Positions 51,374 through 61,600 of a stretch of DNA of 64,000 nucleotides are shown piece by piece; within the stretch, counting starts at the first letter, position 1, and the number at the start of each line of letters is the position of its first letter. Made by a program: the position numbers and the translations under genes. The DNA comes from Pseudanabaena galeata CCNP1313 (GTDB lineage: Bacteria > Cyanobacteriota > Cyanobacteriia > Pseudanabaenales > Pseudanabaenaceae): the NCBI RefSeq assembly GCF_029910235.1, contig NZ_CP112876.1:124001-188000 (forward strand), in the 5' to 3' direction. The notes beneath the pieces are model-generated. The model was not told where the DNA came from, ran no database searches, and saw only the letters and a list, made by a program, of their open reading frames with translations.

Positions 51374-52376
51374 ACGTCAGTTCGACAGAGTAGACAAAAG
51401 CAAAAGAAAAGCTGAGACTAGGTTTGACAAACTAAAAGCCTCAGCAATATGAACAGTATCGTATCGCACTTGGATATCACGCGAATCTTCTGTGAAGTGG
51501 ATGATTTCTGCGAAAGCTTTGAAAAACACTGGCAAGAGCAACCAATGTTGCCATCAATGCAGGGAGAAAGGAAAAGTCGCTCAAGAATGAGGTTGAGTGA
51601 AGTGATGACCATCGCGATCGCCTTTCATGGGTCAGGATACAAGACCTTCAAAGACTTCTATACCCTAACTGTAATACCGTTTTGGCGGAAAGCTTTTCCC
51701 CACTTGGTAAGCTACACCCGCTTTGTGGAGCTAATGCCTTGGACAATGATGTTGTTATGTTGCTTTCTGCATACACGCAAAGGCGAAGTGACAGGAATAT
51801 CATTCATCGACTCCACACCGATCAATGTCTGTGTACCATGCCGTGCCCATGCCCATAAAGTATTCAAAGGTATGGTCAATTGGGGCAAAAACTCAGTGGG
51901 TTGGCACTTTGGCTTCAAGCTACATTTGATTATCAACGACAAAGGGGAATTGCTTGCCTTCAAGCTCACACCAGCCAATGTTGATGACCGACAACCTGTG
52001 CCTGAGATGGCTCAAGACCTCTTTGGTCAATTGTTTGGTGACCGTGGTTATATCTCCCAAAAGTTGTTTGAGAAGCTCTATGAACAAGGTTTACAACTGA
52101 TTACTAAGCGCAAGAAAAATATGAAAAACTGTTTGGTCAAGTTGATTGACAAGATTTTGCTGCGTAAGCGCGCAATTATTGAGTCCGTCAATGACCAACT
52201 CAAAAACATTTCTCAGATTGAGCATTCAAGACATCGCAGTTTTTTTAATTTTCTTGTCAACCTTTTAGCTGGGTTGGTTGCTTATACATATCGAGAGACT
52301 AAACCTGCTTTAGATCTTCTCTTCAAAGGCTTGCCTGCTCTTCCTCCTGCCATCTTTTAGTGCGTCGAACTCACGT
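51374..52376 (+). mobile_element. IS982-family insertion sequence, complete, 7-bp target duplication
   Basis: 1003 bp with ends ACGTCAGTTCGAC (left) and GTCGAACTCACGT (right), flanked by CAGATAA at 51367-51373 and 52377-52383. Inserted in the 3-prime end of tnpA of transposon 2. Confidence 0.92.
51449..52360 (+). CDS. IS982-family transposase
   Basis: 303 residues. IS982 features: MNSIVSHLDITRIFCEVDDFC at the start, LSEVMTIAIAFHGSGYKTFKDFY, FIDSTPINVC (first Asp), HFGFKLHLIINDKGELLAFKLTPANVDDRQPVPEM, LFGDRGYISQKLFE (second Asp), and [15 protein letters not shown] (Glu). The frame is intact. A 3-prime relic of the same gene type is at 40334-40525, and its termini define the MITE at 62651-62717. 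Confidence 0.93.
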   Translation: MNSIVSHLDITRIFCEVDDFCESFEKHWQEQPMLPSMQGERKSRSRMRLSEVMTIAIAFHGSGYKTFKDFYTLTVIPFWRKAFPHLVSYTRFVELMPWTMMLLCCFLHTRKGEVTGISFIDSTPINVCVPCRAHAHKVFKGMVNWGKNSVGWHFGFKLHLIINDKGELLAFKLTPANVDDRQPVPEMAQDLFGQLFGDRGYISQKLFEKLYEQGLQLITKRKKNMKNCLVKLIDKILLRKRAIIESVNDQLKNISQIEHSRHRSFFNFLVNLLAGLVAYTYRETKPALDLLFKGLPALPPAIF

Positions 52377-55316
52377 CAGATAAGGACTCAAAGTAGAGAG
52401 TAACTCGCGGTCAACCTTATGCCCCTCCTCAACCAAACTCCGTACCGCAGCAGAAATATCCACAGTATTCTGAAAAATCACCGCACTGGCAACTAAGTCG
52501 AGATACTTGAGCCGCTTCTCTTGTTCTTCAGGATCGTGGTCTGTAAGTACCCCCTGCTTACCAAAAAATAACCAGTCCAGAAAATTGTGATAGCCTTCAA
52601 CAATATTGGTGCAAGCTGTAATCTCCTGACGTAAAGCGCGGTCGGAAATATATTGCAGCAAAAACAACGTTCTAACAACCTGTCCCAAGGCTTGAAAAGT
52701 CTGGTACAGGCGATTCTTGCGACTATTACTCCCTAATCTTCGCAAGATCGTTGAAGGCATCAACTTACCCGCCTGAATAGACAAAGTTACACGAATTAAA
52801 TCCTGCCAATGAGTTTGAATCAACTTCCAATCCACCACATCCGTAAATAACGGATCGATGTATTTATACACAGCCTCTGGACTCGGACGAAAGAACGTAT
52901 AATCCTGCCAGTTCCGAATCCGAGGCATCAGCTTGATTCCCAATAGATAGGACAAAGCAAAGACAGTCAATGATTGACCTTGAGTATCCGCATGTAAGGT
53001 ATCTGGTTGAATATCCGAACTGTTCTTCAGTAACCCATCCAAGATATACACTGCCTCCCATACTCCACAGGTAATAAAGTGGGTGAACAGCGCAATGTAA
53101 GTATCTGAGACATGATGGTAAGCAATCCCACCATAACCGCCATAGCGGATATGGTACTCTGACATCAAACTGTTTTCATGAATCTGAAACTTGCTTCCAT
53201 CAGCGGCTGCGCGTTTCCCCGTTCCCCAACACTTGGGCAATGGGAATAAATTGTAAGCATTAATCAGCTCCCGTATTGCTGCTTCGATTTGGCTGGTTTG
53301 AATATGTAGCCGATTGATGCGCGACAACATCTGTCCATTGATCAGTCCGCGTGTATGACGTGCTGTTTGATAGGGACCTAGGTTACACCCATAACCAAAC
53401 ACAGCCAGAATATACCGCTCAGTGGGTTGGTCTATTTTAGCCTCAGAGCCTGAAGCTAATCCAAAATGCCGCGTCCAGTTGAGCCAATATTCCACATTGC
53501 ACAGGATGTCCAATACGCTCCGCTCTGGCAAACGTTCCCAAATCTTAGCTTCGAGTTCATCGGCACCAGACGGTTTCACTTCTGCTACCAAACGTTTGAG
53601 GACGGGTGCTCCAACTTCGTTAATGGTAATTTGACTACCATCTTGACAGATCTGGTCAACTGTCTGTGCCACCTCTGTTAATTGCTGTTTTAAAGCAGCC
53701 ACAAAGGACTCAGCGGTTACTGGTAAACCGCTTTGTATTCCATAACTTGCCAAGTCGTGTTCACATTCTTCCCATGAAAGTAACTGTTCGCGAAAGTCGG
53801 CGTATTGCTCGGAACCAGCGACAGAGATATCTCCTGTCTTCAACTCAGCCGCTAAATAGGTGAAGATACATACTTCCAGATGAACTCTCGACAGTACTTG
53901 CTCTTCCCCACGCTGTTCTACCACCAATCGTCGCCACCGCTCACTGATGAAACTCAAATCGAGATCGTCGCTGGGTAAATATTTACTGCGCCGCTGTTCG
54001 TGCTTCAACACAAACGCCAAAGCTACAGGTAACGATTGATCTTGAGAGGTCGATTGAAGCTCCAAAGATCTGACCAATTCAAATAGCAACGGACGATAAC
54101 GACCGAAGAAATGCCGAATTAATGGTAAATAATTATCGCTGTTGTAAGTCGTAATCGCCTGACAGCGTTCGAGTAGCTCGGCGGAACCACCATGAGACTG
54201 TAGTAGGGCTTGCACTTGATTTCCGAATGTTTGTTCGTCAGGATGATCGACAGATACCTCTAAAATCTCCGCTAACACCCCTAGCATCACTTCAGTTTGC
54301 TTGAGATGTTGTTCTCTGAGTTCTACCAACCGTTGGCGGGCAAGGTAGTGAATTTTCCGCATCCGTTTGAGAAACAGATCGACCAAATAATCTCTGGTTT
54401 TAACTTGCGCCCGATAGAGTAAACACACCAGTAAAGCGTGTCGTTTATTAGTTTTGATATCTCGAAAATCCGAAATGTCCAGCGCTTTAGCTTGGGCTGC
54501 AAAAGATTGAATCTTACCCTTAGCAATCCCCGCTAACAACCGTTGGGCATTGCCAAAAGACATTAACTTGTCAAATTTAGATTGCAACTGAATGATGTGG
54601 GAAAGTCTAACACTCTTGGGCGGAGATTTGAGTAAATTGAGCGTGACCTGACCTTCGACGGATTGAGATAAGAGTAGCTCGTCTAAAAAGGTCTGCTCCG
54701 CAGGAGTTAACTTTGATGCCACCTGTTGAAATAATCTGTGATTGGTAATCGAACGTACATTGCCAGCTAGTCGATCTAAGGTACTAAACGCTGGTAACTC
54801 ATAGCTTTCTTTGACCAATTCCTCAATCGCCACATTAATTAAATCGGCGTTACGATCCATAGTTGTCGCCGCCGTTGCGATAGCAATAGCGATATGTTGA
54901 CGTGCGCCAGCATCAAAGATTTTAACTTTTAGAAAAGTCCGAATCGCTGTTTCATAGCGACGTTGTGACCGCAGGGGGGCAATGGCATCAACTGAACTGT
55001 TTAAATTCAATAGCTTCCGTAAATGCTCAATGAGTGCGGTTGGAATTGATGCCGCATCTGGAAAGTACCCTAGTCGCTGAAAAGCTTTCAGAGATATCAA
55101 CAAGCGAAATCGACCTTCTTTACTGGCAGTTTGGACACGAGCAAAAGCTAGCTCGGATTCAGTTGGGGTATAGAGTTCGGCTAATTCTTTGAGATTCGGG
55201 AGAGATTTAAAACGAGGATAGGCGGTGCGTTCGATTGCGGTCATTAAATTAGGCGATTACCGCCGATTTTCGGTAACACAAACGTTAATTAGCGTTAGGC
55301 TCACTTTCCTATTTGA

Positions 55317-55333
55317 GAGTATTAATTATACTC
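55317..55333. promoter_or_regulatory. Putative TnpI recombination core site of transposon 2
   Basis: GAGTAT-TAATT-ATACTC, the counterpart of GAGTAT-AACCA-ATACTC at 1963-1979, located in the tnpA-tnpI gap. Arms and spacing are conserved while the neighbouring sequence has diverged. Confidence 0.55.
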
Positions 55334-55376
55334 CTAGCTCAAACCACTTGTAGATTAATAAGGTGCTTAACAATTC

Positions 55377-56288
55377 TCAGAACGCTCGAAATTCATCATC
55401 AAATTTTAGTAACTTATTTAAAGCTGTTTGAGCAGCAAGTTCAGCCTGCTCGGAAGTAACTTTTTGATATCGCAAAGTGGTCTGAATATTTTGGTGTCCC
55501 ATCAATGCTCTTAGTTCTTCAATCCCGATTAATCCGACTCTTTCTGTCGCAAAAGTATGCCGCAGATCGTGAAGGCGAATACCTGCTATTAAGGGGAAAG
55601 GATCTGTCAAGTCTCGCCATCGCTGATGAATATTTGGATAACTCAATCGCACCACTTTCTTACTGAGTCGGTGTTGAGCTGTCCACAGAGCTGGATGCCC
55701 TTGGTGTCGGTAGTATTTGAGGTATTTCTCTAGCAATAGTGCTGCATCCTCACTGTAGAAGCACCAGCGGGTCTTATTGCCTTTCCCAACGACCTGAAAC
55801 CTCTGCCCTTGCAGATCTAGATCTTCTAGATTTAAAGCTAAGAGTTCGGCAATTCTTGCTCCACTGCGGTGTAAAAGTCGAACTACAGCATTCAGGCGAC
55901 AATCGGGTGTAATCGCCTCATACATTTGCTGGAGTTGGGTGGTACTCAGATAGCGGATGACGCAATCTGAGGCATGTTCGCCTTTACTAAAATCTGGCTT
56001 ACGCCGTCGTAAATGAGCAATTGGATTGACTCTGATATATCCTTGTTCGACAGCAAAGTTTAGGAGGGCTTGAACGATGGATTGATGTCGGTGGTGAGTT
56101 GTATAGGCTAGATGGTTCAAGCCGTTGAGATACTCTTCTATTACTGCACGACCCAGAATCTCAATTGGATATCGTCCATACTTTTGTAGTAGCGGAATCA
56201 GTGTCAGTTCGTAAGACTTTTGGGTGGCGATACTCAGTCCAGGACGCTCTAAAAATTGAGTAGTAACTGTTGCTAAAGTCAGCGACAT
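55377..56288 (-). CDS. tnpI: TnpI-type tyrosine recombinase of transposon 2
   Basis: 303 residues, intact. The N-terminal domain MSLTLATVTTQFLERPGLS is followed by the catalytic domain: LLHRSGARIAELLALN (Arg), GKGNKTRWCFYSEDA, LHDLRHTFATERVG (His-x-x-Arg), LRALMGHQNIQTTLRYQKV (His and Tyr). It would resolve cointegrates formed by TnpA at the core site between the two genes. It aligns along its full length with the interrupted copy at 2037-4331 and could act in trans for it. Confidence 0.88.
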   Translation of the reverse strand: MSLTLATVTTQFLERPGLSIATQKSYELTLIPLLQKYGRYPIEILGRAVIEEYLNGLNHLAYTTHHRHQSIVQALLNFAVEQGYIRVNPIAHLRRRKPDFSKGEHASDCVIRYLSTTQLQQMYEAITPDCRLNAVVRLLHRSGARIAELLALNLEDLDLQGQRFQVVGKGNKTRWCFYSEDAALLLEKYLKYYRHQGHPALWTAQHRLSKKVVRLSYPNIHQRWRDLTDPFPLIAGIRLHDLRHTFATERVGLIGIEELRALMGHQNIQTTLRYQKVTSEQAELAAQTALNKLLKFDDEFRAF

Positions 56289-56370
56289 ATACTACCTCCA
56301 TCAGTCTAAACTTAAGGATAAGATTATTTTAAAAGTATATTTCTTTATTGATACTTTAATCTAGACTTAT

Positions 56371-56841
56371 ATGCAGCTTCTTGATTCTTTACTTGCGCCT
56401 AAAGCTGATGAATCACTCGGTCAATATCTTCGACGGCTCAGACTACACAGAGGTTTGAGTCAAGCCGATGTGGTCGAACTTGCGGGTATTCATTTGCAAA
56501 GCTTGGGTAAAATCGAACGAGGGAGAACGCTTAAACTCAATCACAAAACTTGTAGTGGGTTGGCTTATGCTCTTAATGTTCCGAAAGAGTATCTCGAATC
56601 GGTTGGCAGAGGTGTTGCCGTGGATGTCCCATCTGCGCTCAAGTTTTGTCCGAGTTGCTGGACTGTAGGAATGGCTCCTGAGTCGATGTGGCTGGATTTA
56701 AGAGCGAAGTTTTGTTTTCTCTGCGGGATGGAGTTACGTCATCGCTGTGTTGGCTGTCAGGAGCCGATTACTTCCCTGAAGCATCGTTTCTGCCCTTTTT
56801 GTGGGACATCTTATCAATCTTCTTCATCTTTAAAAGTTTGA
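56371..56841 (+). CDS. XRE-type regulator fused to zinc-ribbon modules, transposon 2
   Basis: 156 residues, divergent from tnpI by 82 bp. HTH: LGQYLRRLRLHRGLSQADVVELAGIHLQSLGKIERG. C-terminal cysteine pairs: FCPSCWTVG, FCFLCGMELRHRCVGCQ, FCPFCGTSY. Homologous to the gene at 4414-4893 and in the same position, so it is an integral part of this transposon family. A likely operator is the AT-rich AAAGTAT...ATACTTT palindrome in the intergenic gap (about 56329-56353). Confidence 0.78.
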   Translation: MQLLDSLLAPKADESLGQYLRRLRLHRGLSQADVVELAGIHLQSLGKIERGRTLKLNHKTCSGLAYALNVPKEYLESVGRGVAVDVPSALKFCPSCWTVGMAPESMWLDLRAKFCFLCGMELRHRCVGCQEPITSLKHRFCPFCGTSYQSSSSLKV

Positions 56842-56914
56842 TAGCTGAAAGAATTTCACAGTAAAGATTTCAGCGCTTCGTGGCACTGTTTTACACGTAT
56901 CCTGACTATACCCC

Positions 56915-57683
56915 AAAATTTGTATCGCTCGGAGATCTTAGAAATCTAAAACTTCCACTCCCCCCGATCGCAGAACAAAAACGTATAGCAGAGATACTCG
57001 ATCGCACTCAGTCACTAATATCAAAACGCAAAGAGGCGATCACCCAACTCGACACCCTCACCCAATCCATCTTCCTAGAAATGTTCGGCGATCCAGTCAC
57101 AAATCCGAAAGGGTTAGGAATAAAGAAATTTAAAGATATTGGAACTCTTGATCGTGGAGTTTCAAAACATCGTCCTCGCAACGCTCCTGAATTATTAGGC
57201 GGTATATATCCATTAATTCAGACTGGTGATGTTGCAAATTGTGGTGGATATATTCGTCAATACCAAAGCACCTACTCAGAAATTGGATTACGTCAGAGTA
57301 AAATGTGGCGTTCTGGCACACTTTGTATTACTATCGCCGCTAATATTGCAAAGACTGGTATTTTGACATTTGATTCTTGCTTTCCCGATAGTGTTGTTGG
57401 ATTTCTTTCAGAAGATTTAGCAACAATTGAATTTGTTCGTGTATGGCTTTCGTTCCTTCAGAAAACATTAGAAGAAACAGCACCAGAATCAGCACAAAAA
57501 AATATTAACTTAGCTATTCTCCGCGATCTCAATGTCCCATTTCCACCTCTTCCACTACAAAAAGAATTTGCTCAACGAGTCGAAGCCGTAGAAAAACTCA
57601 AAGCAACACATCGCGCATCACTTAGCCAACTCCAAGCCCTCTTTGCCTCATTACAGCATCGCGCCTTTAGAGGAGAATTGTGA
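56915..57683 (+). pseudogene. hsdS: Type I restriction specificity subunit HsdS, N-terminal half lost
   Basis: It begins within the first conserved region: LGDLRNLKLPLPPIAEQKRIAEILDR, then a helical spacer (SKRKEAITQLDTLTQSIFLEMFGDP). A complete second target-recognition domain and final conserved region follow (VPFPPLPLQKEFAQRVEAVEKLK ... LFASLQHRAFRGEL). The first target-recognition domain is cut away by the Tn3 right end. No hsdM gene is present upstream, so this locus cannot form a normal type I methyltransferase. Confidence 0.88.
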
Positions 57684-57715
57684 TCGTTCCCTGAGCGAAG
57701 TCGAAGGGAACGATC
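57682..57715. terminator. Hairpin between convergent hsdS and DUF5615 genes
   Basis: GATCGTTCCC pairs with GGGAACGATC around a CTGAGCGAAGTCGAAG core. The same core (CTGAGCGAAGTCGAAGGGA) is inserted repeatedly inside hsdR. It may act as a bidirectional terminator here. Confidence 0.6.
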
Positions 57716-58071
57716 TACCTTCGCCACTGATTTAGCCAAACTACCCGACCACACCAATCAGAGCCTTTAGACTCAGACAACAAACTATCCAATGCAGCAA
57801 TTAACTCCGAAAGCGACCAACTATTTTGAGCAGCAAGGATAATCCCCCCATGTTGAGGATACAGATGCGCTAGAGCCATAAAATCCTTCACATTAAAAGT
57901 AAAAATACATCTACCCTGAGCAGTCGATTGCAACAATTGCATTTCATCACTCGCATCCAAAGGCATCCAATCCATTGGAGTCCGAGTTACATCATGCCCC
58001 TTAGTTACCAAAGCCAAATGCAAAGACTTAATTGAAGCATCAGCATCTAGATGCAGCTTTAGCCTAGCCAT
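57715..58071 (-). CDS. DUF5615 PIN-like toxin
   Basis: 118 residues from the ATG at 58071. LKLHLDADASIKSLHLALVTKGHDVTRTP shows the N-terminal acidic residue of PIN-like DUF5615 proteins, and CIFTFNVKDFMALAHLYPQHGGIILAAQ shows the second conserved block. It overlaps the end of the DUF433 gene. The pair separates hsdS from hsdR, as such pairs often do in type I loci of cyanobacteria. Confidence 0.8.
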   Translation of the reverse strand: MARLKLHLDADASIKSLHLALVTKGHDVTRTPMDWMPLDASDEMQLLQSTAQGRCIFTFNVKDFMALAHLYPQHGGIILAAQNSWSLSELIAALDSLLSESKGSDWCGRVVWLNQWRR

Positions 58072-58447
58072 TCGCAACCTCTAAAGATTGCTCAGAATCG
58101 ATCGCCGTATCAATCTGTAACTTATTAGCCCCATAAAAAGCCAACGCCTCACATACTTGAGACTCCGTTAGATCATACTCATTCGCAAGTTGACTTGCAT
58201 TCATACCCCACTTTTGAGAAGCGATCGCGATCGTCAGCACCCGAATCCCTGTACCTTTTAGAACTGGTACAAGTTGACCACTTGCCCCTTGTCGATAAAC
58301 AACCTGTGGGAAAGAAGCCTTTAAAGTGCTTACTTTTTCTGTCACCGCCCATAGGATGAATTGGTCAAGTGTTATGCCTTGACTCCGCGCCAACAGCTCG
58401 ATCTCATTCTGCAAATGATTAGGTAAATTTAGAGCGTATGCTGACAT
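58064..58447 (-). CDS. DUF433 antitoxin with N-terminal extension
   Basis: 127 residues. An N-terminal RHH/HicB-like segment (MSAYALNLPNHLQNEIELLARSQGITLDQFILWAV) precedes the DUF433 domain (GQLVPVLKGTGIRVLTIAIASQKWGMNASQLANEYDLTESQVCEALAFY). The partner toxin starts within its last codons. It is probably autoregulatory through its DNA-binding segments. Confidence 0.83.
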   Translation of the reverse strand: MSAYALNLPNHLQNEIELLARSQGITLDQFILWAVTEKVSTLKASFPQVVYRQGASGQLVPVLKGTGIRVLTIAIASQKWGMNASQLANEYDLTESQVCEALAFYGANKLQIDTAIDSEQSLEVANG

Positions 58448-58618
58448 TTTTGATAAGTTCTAGCTATACGAACATCATAATGGCACATCGTCAAAAAATG
58501 TACTTAATTGCATTCATAGCGATCGCCCAACAAAAGATACAAGCATTATATAGTAGTTATCAATTGTTGATAGTCATGCAATATTGGCTATCCTAAAATA
58601 AAAATACTAGGGGGCGAC

Positions 58619-61600
58619 ATGAGCCAATTCAGCTTTCTCAAACCAGAATTTCCCACAATCTACGAATCCGCCCACAAAGCCTTTAGAACCGCCTACCGCG
58701 ATCCGCGTACAGCCTGCTTCTATGCCCGTCGCGCCCTAGAGCTAACCGTAAATTGGCTATACAAATACGACACATCCCTGAGACTCCCCTATCAAGACAA
58801 CCTCAGCGCCCTAATCCATGAGCCAACCTTTAAAACCCTCGTCGGTCAAGCCATATTTTACAAAGCCAAACTGATCATCAAAATAGGCAACAACGCCGTC
58901 CACGATCAAAAACCCATCCCCACCCAAGATGCCATCATCGCCATTCGCGAATTTTTTCACATCGCCTACTGGCTTGGACACACCTACGGACGCACCACCA
59001 AACCCGATCCATCCCTCAAATTTGACAGCGAAGCAATCCCCAAGAAAAGCACACAGGCTTCGGCTTCCCTTCGACAAGCTCAGGACATCGCGCTCAGCCA
59101 ACAAGGACAATCTAGCTCACTGAGCGGAGTCGAAGGGACGGCAACCACAGCCGCACAACTTCAGAAACTAGAACAGGAGCTAAGCGATCGCGATGAAAAA
59201 CTATCCATACTGTTAGCCGATAAAAATGCGATCGATGAAGAACTAAAACGCCTCCGCGCCGAACTCATCGCCGTCAAACAAGCCAATACAGTTCAACCAG
59301 ATACCCACGACTATTCCGAAGCCCAAACTCGTGACCTATTTATCGACCTATTACTCAAAGAATCAGGCTGGGTATTGGCTTCGGCTCCAATGGCTTCGAC
59401 TCCGCTCAGCCATCGGCAAAAAACTAGCTCCCTGAGCGAAGTCGAAGGGACGGCAAACGCAGCAGAAAATGTTGAAGGGAGGCAAGGAACTACATCCGCA
59501 GCAAAAGATGCTAGTGGGGTTTTGGCTTCGACTCCGCTCAGCCAGCGTAAACAATCCAGCTCCCTGAGCGAAGTCGAAGGGACGGTAAACGCAGCAGGAA
59601 ATATTGCAGGGAACGAAGGGACGGCAAACGTAGCAAGAGAGTTTGAAGTCTCAGGAATGCCAAATGAGACAGGTAAAGGCTTTGTCGATTATGTCCTCTG
59701 GGGTGACGATGGCAAACCCCTCGCAATAGTCGAAGCCAAACGCACCAAAAAAGACCCAAGAGTAGGACAGCAGCAAGCAAAACTCTATGCCGATTGTCTT
59801 GAGGCACAATTTGGACAACGCCCGATTATCTTCTACACCAACGGCTACGAGCATCACATCTGGGATGACACCAACTACCCACCCCGCCAAATCCAAGGCT
59901 TTTACAAAAAATCTGAACTAGAACTACTCATCCAACGCCGCACCACCCAAAAACCTCTCTCAACAGCAAACATCAATCCTGCGATCGCCTCCCGCCATTA
60001 CCAAGCCCGCGCCATCCGTAAAGTCTCTGTAGCCTTCGAGCAGAACAAAGAGCGCAAAGTCTTAATTATCATGGCAACAGGCGCAGGCAAAACCAGAACC
60101 GCGATCGCCCTAGTCGATTTACTGATGCGTTGCAAATGGGTCAAACGCGCCCTATTTCTCGCTGACCGAGTATCTCTAGTTAACCAAGCGATAAAAGTAT
60201 TCAAAACACATCTACCCGACTCCGCACCCGTAAACCTGCTCACCGAAAAAGAAACCGAAGGGCGCGTCTATGCCTCCACCTACGGCACGATGATGGGGCT
60301 AATCAATGACACTAAAAACGGTCAAAAACGCTTTGGAGTCGGACATTTTGACCTCATCATCATCGATGAAGCTCATCGCTCCGTCTTCCAAAAATATCGT
60401 CATATCTTTAACTACTTTGACTGCCACTTACTCGGACTCACCGCCACACCCAAGGATGAAATTGATCGCAACACCTACGGCTTATTTGACCTAGAAAACG
60501 GCGTACCCACCGATGCTTATCAACTAGAAGATGCAGTCAAAGATGGCTACCTAGTCCCCACTCAAGCCATATCTGTACCCCTCAAATTTCAACGAGAAGG
60601 CATCAAATATGATGAACTTTCTGAATCTGAGAAAGAAGAATGGGACGCAATGGAATGGGATGAAGAAGGTAATATTCCCGATCTCATTGAAGCAGGAGCA
60701 TTAGACCAGTGGTTATTTAATCAAGACACCGCCGACAAGGTGCTAGAGCATCTGATGACCAGAGGTTTAAAAGTAGCAGGAGGCGATCGGCTTGGTAAAA
60801 CGATCATCTTCGCCAAAAATCAAAAACACGCTGAATTTATCGAAGACCGCTTTAATGCCAATTACCCACACCTCAAAGGTGAATTTGCCAGACTGATCAC
60901 CAATAGAACTCCCTATGCTCAAAGCCTAATTGATGACTTCTCTAAAAAGGATAAAGCACCCCATATCGCCATCTCCGTCGATATGCTCGACACAGGCATT
61001 GATGTGCCTGAAATCGTTAACCTTGTCCTTTTCAAACTGGTACGCTCAAAAACTAAATTCTGGCAAATGGTCGGACGCGGCACTCGTCTCTGTCCCGATC
61101 TATTTGGCGATGGTCAAGACAAACAATTTTTCTACCTATTCGACTATTGCCAAAATCTCGAATTTTTCAAACAAAATGTTCAAACCATTGATGCCCCTAT
61201 CCCCAAGTCTTTAGGCAAACAACTATTTACCACCAGATTAGATCTAATCGCCGAATTAGATAAACAATCTAGCTCCCTGAGCGAATCAAAATCTAGCTCC
61301 CTGAGCGTAGCCGAAGGGACGGCAAACGAAGTAGAAGATGCTAGTGGGGTATTGGCTTCGACTTCGCTCAGCCAGCGTAGAGCATCTCGTTCCCTGAGCG
61401 TAGCCGAAGGGAGCAATGGAGCGCCCTACAATCCAACAACTAATCCCGAATCATCACTACGCAATCAGATCGCGCAGATCCTTTACTCAGAAGTTGCAGC
61501 TATGAATATTGAAAACTTCATCGTGCGACCCAAAAGGCAACTCGTTGAAAAATATAACAATCCCGAAACATGGCGATCGCTATCAGAACAAGATCTAAAC

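Larger units (their letters stand above)
51253..55244 (-). pseudogene. tnpA: Tn3-family TnpA of transposon 2, interrupted by IS982 near its 3-prime end
   Basis: The open frame 55244-52371 gives 957 residues ending at a stop inside the IS. Removing IS982 and one CAGATAA duplication continues the frame LSPYLTRHLKRYGDYVVDLTTIPEP to a TAA at 51253, about 993 residues, the normal Tn3 TnpA length. DDE features are present: KRAAADGSKFQI (Asp), YIALFTHFITCGVWEAVYILDGL, SDIQPDTLHADTQGQSL (Asp), and the final Glu region. Only the last 36 or so residues are lost, so residual function cannot be excluded. Confidence 0.9.
51203..56914 (-). mobile_element. Tn3-family transposon copy 2 (TnpA/TnpI/XRE)
   Basis: The right end is a 38-bp repeat ending at 56914 (GGGGTATAGTCAGGATACG, then TGTAAAACAGTGCCACGAA read inward). 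The left end matches it from position 51213 inward with one mismatch in 33, but the outermost 10 bp (51203-51212) have diverged or been replaced. No matching target duplication is evident. Gene content is tnpA (split by IS982), tnpI and an XRE/zinc-ribbon gene, with a core-site palindrome between tnpA and tnpI. Confidence 0.88.
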
